Shown here piece by piece: positions 6,330 to 9,644 of a stretch of DNA of 9,644 bases. Position 1 is the stretch's first letter. Each line of letters opens with the position of its first letter. The position numbers and the translations under genes are program-made. The stretch spans positions 1-9,644 of the forward strand of contig CALTVJ010000062.1 in NCBI GenBank assembly GCA_943912835.1, given 5' to 3'. The stretch comes from an uncultured Porphyromonas sp. (GTDB lineage: Bacteria; Bacteroidota; Bacteroidia; Bacteroidales; Porphyromonadaceae). The notes beneath the pieces were generated by a model that saw only the letters and a list, made by a program, of their open reading frames with translations, was not told where the DNA came from and did no database searches.

Positions 6330-8525
6330 TTAGAAGCTCAAAGTTGTCCCCAATAAAAAGTTAATGCCAGCTTGTGGAAACGTTCTAATATCGCTGATTT
6401 GCTTATTCCCATCTAATGAGATATCATAGACATAAGCATTACTGTGATAAGTTTTATTCAACAAATTATTGATCTGTAGATTAATACTCCATGTTTTTAG
6501 TAAACCTCTTAGAGGACGTTCGTAAGCCAAACGCAATCCAGCTAGAATATATGCAGGAAGACTACGATCATCATTTCCGGTGTTGTCTAGATATTGTTTC
6601 CCAACATGCTGGAGCGTCAAACTACACTCCACATTGCGTAGACATTTGAATGTAACAGCACTAGAACCTACGATACTAGGAGAGTAGGCGATAGGACTTT
6701 GGCTATACTCAAAGGCTTGATCCCAAATATAGTGCGTATAGTTTTTGACTCTATTTTTGCTAATAGCTAAACTTCCATCAAAACGGATTGCTTGGATAGG
6801 ACTATAAGCCAAGCTAAGCTCCAATCCAAGGCGATAACTATTGGGGATATTAGTTAAAAGGGCTTCTCCAACATCACTCCATTTGCCTGAAGCAACTAAT
6901 TGATCTTGATACTTCATATAGTATAGATTGGTCGAGAAACTGAACTTCGTATCACGATAAGCGTATCCGAGTTCGTAGTCTGTTAGTTGTTCTGCTTTTG
7001 GTAGTGCTGTATCTTCTCCAACGTCTGTGTACATCTTGCGATTGGGTTCGCGATGGGCCATAGCAACAGATACATAGGTATGGTGTTTGGTAGCTATCTG
7101 CCAGAATAGACCTACCTTGGGGTTAAAGAAATTGAAGTCTTGGTTGATGTCTAATCTCTGCATGGCTTGGTGCTGCTGACTATAACCATCGCCAATCCCC
7201 TTAATCTTGTAATTGAGACCTCTATATTGCAAATCTGCATAGGCTGAGAGATTATTAGTCAGTTGGTAGTTTGCCTTGGCGTATGCTGAGAAATCGAACT
7301 TTTTACCCCAACTATCATAATACTTATCTGTGGGTTCGATCCTGTCTGGGAAAGAGGCTTCGATCCATCTAATTTCGCCATAATGTAATCCTTTATAGTA
7401 ATTACCACTAAATCCAAAGGTTAAATCTAGTTTCTTTCCTTTATAGTGCAAGTTGGCGATCAAACCACCGAAATGATTGTCTAAATATTTACGACGGATA
7501 AGCGAACGCTTGATTTCTTTTCCTTTTTCATTTTTGTAAATCTTCTGAGCATATTCACTAGGTTTTCGTCCTGTTCTATATTCATCTGTATAGCCGAAGC
7601 CTTTGGTATAGTGTGCCGTTAATCCAATACTTAATCTTTCGTTTGCTTGATGTGAGAAAATCAAATGATTGTGTTGCTGTTGGTAGTTATCTGTATTATG
7701 GTAGTATCTTGTACCATCGAGAAACATATCGCCTGCTTGGTTGTATTTACGACCATATTTGCTCTCGTTGCTTTGAGATATGCCATGCCATGCAATACCC
7801 GTAACTTCCTTTCCTCCGAAACTAATAAAACGTAAAGAGCTTTTACTATTGAGATATGCTAGTTGCACAAAATAGCTTTTGAGATCTATCGAAGCTCTGT
7901 CTACATATCCTTTGCTATCAATCTCTGAGAGCCTTAAATCTGCTGACCAATGCCCTCCTAGTAAACCTGTGCCGATACGGACGTTGCGACGAAATGTACC
8001 AAAGGATCCGCCGCTTATGCCTACTTCTCCATAAGCTTTCTGAGAAAATTTATTGGTCTGCAAGTTTAGGCTTGCACCAAAAGAGCCAGCCCCATTACTA
8101 CTTGTCCCTACACCACGTTGTAGTTGCATTTCATCAACACTACTAGCCAAGTCGGGCATATTCACCCAAAAAACACCCTGACTTTCGCTATCATTGACGG
8201 GTACTCCGTTGGCTGTGACGTTCGTACCTGTAGCATCTACACCACGAACTCGGATACCAGTATACCCAAGTCCTGTACCAGCATCACTTGTTACGACAAC
8301 AGATGGCTGTAAGGTAAGTAAATAGGGAATATCTTGCCCAAGATTAGCTTTTCGGATTTCGCTTTTTTTGATGTTGCCGTAAGACATCGGCGTTTTTTTG
8401 TTTGCTCGATTAGCTACAACACTAACCTCTTCGAGATGTTTAGTTTTGATTGTATCGGCTTCTTGTGCTCTAAGAGATAATCCTGCACAAGCCAAGATAC
8501 CCATCATCGTGATTGTTTTTTTCAT
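6330..8525 (-). CDS. TonB-dependent outer-membrane receptor, predicted thiamine uptake
   Basis: This is an outer-membrane beta-barrel that imports a ligand using energy from TonB-ExbBD. The 731-aa protein starts with a signal peptide (basic MKK, hydrophobic 5-18, likely cleavage after A20). A TonB-box-like LEEVSVV follows (31-37), then a plug domain (about 45-155) with the typical IRVRGVDATGTNVTANGVPV segment, and a long barrel ending in the outer-membrane C-terminal signal LSF with terminal Phe. It lacks the N-terminal carboxypeptidase-like domain of SusC proteins and has no SusD partner, so it resembles vitamin or siderophore receptors rather than glycan receptors. The specificity comes from the leader: a TPP riboswitch directly upstream points to thiamine or a derivative, as known for OMPthi receptors in Bacteroides. 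No inner-membrane PnuT transporter or thiamine kinase follows; a terminator-like hairpin does. Receptor family is certain; the substrate is inferred. Confidence 0.93.
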   Translation of the reverse strand: MKKTITMMGILACAGLSLRAQEADTIKTKHLEEVSVVANRANKKTPMSYGNIKKSEIRKANLGQDIPYLLTLQPSVVVTSDAGTGLGYTGIRVRGVDATGTNVTANGVPVNDSESQGVFWVNMPDLASSVDEMQLQRGVGTSSNGAGSFGASLNLQTNKFSQKAYGEVGISGGSFGTFRRNVRIGTGLLGGHWSADLRLSEIDSKGYVDRASIDLKSYFVQLAYLNSKSSLRFISFGGKEVTGIAWHGISQSNESKYGRKYNQAGDMFLDGTRYYHNTDNYQQQHNHLIFSHQANERLSIGLTAHYTKGFGYTDEYRTGRKPSEYAQKIYKNEKGKEIKRSLIRRKYLDNHFGGLIANLHYKGKKLDLTFGFSGNYYKGLHYGEIRWIEASFPDRIEPTDKYYDSWGKKFDFSAYAKANYQLTNNLSAYADLQYRGLNYKIKGIGDGYSQQHQAMQRLDINQDFNFFNPKVGLFWQIATKHHTYVSVAMAHREPNRKMYTDVGEDTALPKAEQLTDYELGYAYRDTKFSFSTNLYYMKYQDQLVASGKWSDVGEALLTNIPNSYRLGLELSLAYSPIQAIRFDGSLAISKNRVKNYTHYIWDQAFEYSQSPIAYSPSIVGSSAVTFKCLRNVECSLTLQHVGKQYLDNTGNDDRSLPAYILAGLRLAYERPLRGLLKTWSINLQINNLLNKTYHSNAYVYDISLDGNKQISDIRTFPQAGINFLLGTTLSF

Positions 8526-8526
8526 G

Positions 8527-8560
8527 CCTTGATAAAGTTATTTGGCGTTAAAGATCAAGG
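8527..8560 (-). promoter_or_regulatory. Hairpin abutting the receptor start codon
   Basis: In the transcript, CCTTGAT (8560-8554) can pair with ATCAAGG (8533-8527), a perfect 7-bp stem with a 20-nt loop. It ends one base before the ATG at 8525. Occlusion of the ribosome entry region is possible. Its location is suggestive, but a 7-bp stem with a large loop may be weak. Confidence 0.4.
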
Positions 8561-8569
8561 ACTCAAAGG

Positions 8570-8608
8570 AAAATAAAGAAAGCCACAAGACCTATGGATC
8601 TTGTGGCT
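8570..8608 (-). terminator. Attenuator terminator in the thiamine leader
   Basis: A perfect 10-bp stem, AGCCACAAGA with TCTTGTGGCT (8581-8590 and 8599-8608), has an 8-nt loop. On the - strand it is followed by a U-rich tail, TTTCTTTATTTT. It lies between the TPP aptamer and the receptor start, 55 bp before the ATG. That is the position expected of the expression platform of a riboswitch acting by premature termination. Confidence 0.8.
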
Positions 8609-8619
8609 TAGTCTTTTTG

Positions 8620-8686
8620 TTGAGAAAAACTCAAAAGAATGTTATCGTTTGAGAGACTCTTGTCTTACTCTAAACGTCCATTAGAG
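8620..8686 (-). other. Linker hairpins between TPP aptamer and terminator
   Basis: Three short stems can be drawn between aptamer and terminator: 6 bp at 8668-8673 with 8681-8686, 4 bp at 8654-8657 with 8662-8665, and 5 bp at 8620-8624 with 8630-8634. The first shares bases 8685-8686 with the 3' strand of the aptamer's closing helix, so the two compete. They may be folding intermediates of the switch; no function is proven. Confidence 0.4.
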
Positions 8687-8775
8687 GATAAATTCCTACG
8701 CCGGCATGACCCGTATCAGGTATTGAGGGTTTGTTCTCAGCCACTTCGAGTTATGAATGGCACCCCTTTTGTCCT
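8685..8775 (-). promoter_or_regulatory. TPP riboswitch (THI element)
   Basis: The - strand shows the conserved THI-box core in order: GGGGTGCC near the 5' end, GGCTGAGA (8742-8735), ACCTGATACGGGT, and CATGCCGGCGTAGG (8708-8695). A closing P1 helix can be drawn between AGGACAAA (8775-8768) and TTTATCCT (8692-8685), with one C-A mismatch. The P2/P3 arm is short, without an extra P3a helix. This RNA binds thiamine pyrophosphate and lowers expression of the downstream gene, here the TonB-dependent receptor. The terminator hairpin downstream suggests transcriptional attenuation. Confidence 0.95.
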
Positions 8776-8785
8776 TAAACGTTGG

Positions 8786-8793
8786 CAAAGATA
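8786..8793 (-). promoter_or_regulatory. Candidate promoter -7 box of the thiamine leader
   Basis: TATCTTTG on the - strand matches TAnnTTTG. Transcription would begin near 8780, only a few bases before the aptamer's first helix strand at 8775, which is a natural fit. No good -33 box is seen; ACTG lies at 19-nt spacing (8816-8813). Confidence 0.6.
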
Positions 8794-8833
8794 AGGAAAT
8801 TGCAGAAATCCTCAGTTAGAGCGATTGGCAAAT

Positions 8834-9589
8834 TTAGTCTTCTAGCAAAAGGTGATCAAAATTACGACGACGAAGTTCGAAGTCCTTACCCAAGTATTTT
8901 TCCTTTACAATTTCGTTTTGAGCCAATTCTTCGGCTGTCCCTTGGAAAAGTACCTTTCCCTCAAAAAGTAAATAGGCTCTGTCTGTGATACTAAGAGTTT
9001 CGTAAACATTGTGATCGGTAATAAGTATCCCAATATTTTTATATTTAAGCTTAGCTACAATGGCTTGAATATCTTGTACTGCGATAGGGTCTACTCCTGC
9101 AAAAGGTTCATCAAGCATAATAAATTTGGGATCAATGGCAAGACAGCGAGCTATCTCAGCTCTTCTTCGTTCTCCGCCAGAGAGTCTATTCCCATCATTA
9201 AGGCGTACCTTTTCGAGACGAAACTCTGCAATAAGTTCTTCTAATCTCTTTTCTTGCTCTGCTTTGTTTCTATTTGTTAGCTCTAAAGCACTCATGATAT
9301 TATCTTCTACAGATAGTTTTCTGTAGATAGACGCCTCTTGTGCAAGATATCCTATACCAGCTTTTGCCCTTTTGTATACAGGGTAGTTAGTGATATTTTC
9401 GTCATCTAGATAAATATACCCCGCATTGGGTACAACAAGGCCAACAGTCATATAAAAGGTTGTTGTTTTCCCAGCTCCATTGGGTCCAAGCAAACCGACA
9501 ATTTCGCCCTGATTAACTTCGATTGAAACGTGATTTACAACTGTTCGAGTACGGTATTTTTTGACTAAATTTTCTGTTCTTAGTTTCAT
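8834..9589 (-). CDS. lptB: LPS export ABC transporter ATP-binding protein LptB
   Basis: This is the cytoplasmic ATPase of the LptB2FG complex, which extracts lipopolysaccharide from the inner membrane and drives it along the Lpt bridge to the cell surface. At 251 aa it is a single ABC domain of about the usual LptB length, with a short C-terminal extension. Walker A GPNGAGKT is at 35-42 and the Q-loop at Q84 in YLAQEASIYRKLSVEDN, a segment characteristic of LptB. The signature LSGGERRRAEIAR starts at 136, Walker B FIMLDE is at 156-161 with catalytic E161, the D-loop is AGVD (164-167), and the switch histidine is H193 in ITDHNVYETL. The start ATG is at 9589, with a short leader and no Shine-Dalgarno sequence. 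LptF/G, LptA and LptC are not in the window. No terminator separates it from the thiamine leader 58 bp downstream. Confidence 0.93.
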   Translation of the reverse strand: MKLRTENLVKKYRTRTVVNHVSIEVNQGEIVGLLGPNGAGKTTTFYMTVGLVVPNAGYIYLDDENITNYPVYKRAKAGIGYLAQEASIYRKLSVEDNIMSALELTNRNKAEQEKRLEELIAEFRLEKVRLNDGNRLSGGERRRAEIARCLAIDPKFIMLDEPFAGVDPIAVQDIQAIVAKLKYKNIGILITDHNVYETLSITDRAYLLFEGKVLFQGTAEELAQNEIVKEKYLGKDFELRRRNFDHLLLED

Positions 9590-9609
9590 GCTTAGTACGG
9601 ATTTTACTA

Positions 9610-9617
9610 CAAATATA
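9610..9617 (-). promoter_or_regulatory. Candidate promoter -7 box of lptB
   Basis: TATATTTG on the - strand matches TAnnTTTG and is identical to the octamer before rel. Transcription would start near 9604, about 15 nt before the lptB ATG. A TGTG at 9636-9633 is a weak -33 candidate at short spacing, and little upstream sequence remains in the window. Confidence 0.5.
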
Positions 9618-9644
9618 ATTGATTATAATCGACACAGCTGAAGG

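Noticed and set aside
8487..8525. Lipoprotein signal (ILAC at residues 10-13 of the receptor)
   Set aside because: The hydrophobic stretch before C13 would be too short, and a better signal-peptidase I site lies after A20. TonB-dependent receptors are not lipoproteins.
6330..8525. SusC-type glycan receptor
   Set aside because: There is no N-terminal carboxypeptidase-like domain, no SusD partner and a shorter length. The TPP riboswitch indicates vitamin uptake.
8581..8620. Terminator acting on the + strand
   Set aside because: No + strand gene ends nearby, and the U-rich tail and leader context fit the - strand.
9011..9326. Small + strand ORFs opposite lptB, and similar 60-77 codon frames elsewhere
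   Set aside because: They lie antisense to strongly conserved coding sequence, have no recognisable domains or promoters, and look like by-products of the real frames.

Overview
The window looks like a chromosomal segment of a Bacteroidota bacterium, most likely Porphyromonas-like. It is AT-rich. The genes lack Shine-Dalgarno sequences, and three independent transcription units are preceded by the Bacteroidota -7 box TAnnTTTG. The gene set also fits: two long RelA/SpoT homologues, an anaerobic sulfatase-maturating enzyme, a TonB-dependent receptor under a thiamine pyrophosphate (TPP) riboswitch, and an LptB-type ATPase. The genus is an inference. No mobile element, phage gene, tRNA, rRNA or CRISPR array was seen.

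Left half, + strand (about 262-6145): one apparent operon of three genes. It opens with a bifunctional (p)ppGpp synthetase/hydrolase with all HD hydrolase residues intact (318-2624). Next comes an anaerobic sulfatase-maturating radical SAM/SPASM enzyme whose start overlaps the preceding stop by 11 bp (2614-3873). After a 15-bp gap follows a second long RelA/SpoT homologue that keeps the synthetase residues but has lost every HD catalytic residue (3889-6081). A strong hairpin terminator closes the operon (6108-6137). The two enzymes would give one make-and-degrade and one make-only source of the alarmone (p)ppGpp. The maturase between them has no sulfatase partner in the window.

Middle (6082-6329): the convergent gap holds the operon terminator, three near-identical 17-bp quasi-palindromes spaced exactly 23 bp apart (6162-6224), and a second hairpin that probably ends the opposing transcript.

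Right half, - strand (6256-9644): lptB (8834-9589), the cytoplasmic ATPase of lipopolysaccharide transport, is followed by a thiamine-type control region and an outer-membrane TonB-dependent receptor (6330-8525). The leader holds, in transcript order, a -7 box, a TPP riboswitch aptamer (8685-8775), small hairpins, a U-tailed terminator hairpin (8581-8608), and a further hairpin ending one base before the receptor start codon. This assigns the receptor to uptake of thiamine or a thiamine derivative, shut off when TPP is plentiful.

I see no wholly new system. The points most worth following up are the rsh-maturase-rsh operon, the 23-bp-period palindromic array, and the layered thiamine leader.
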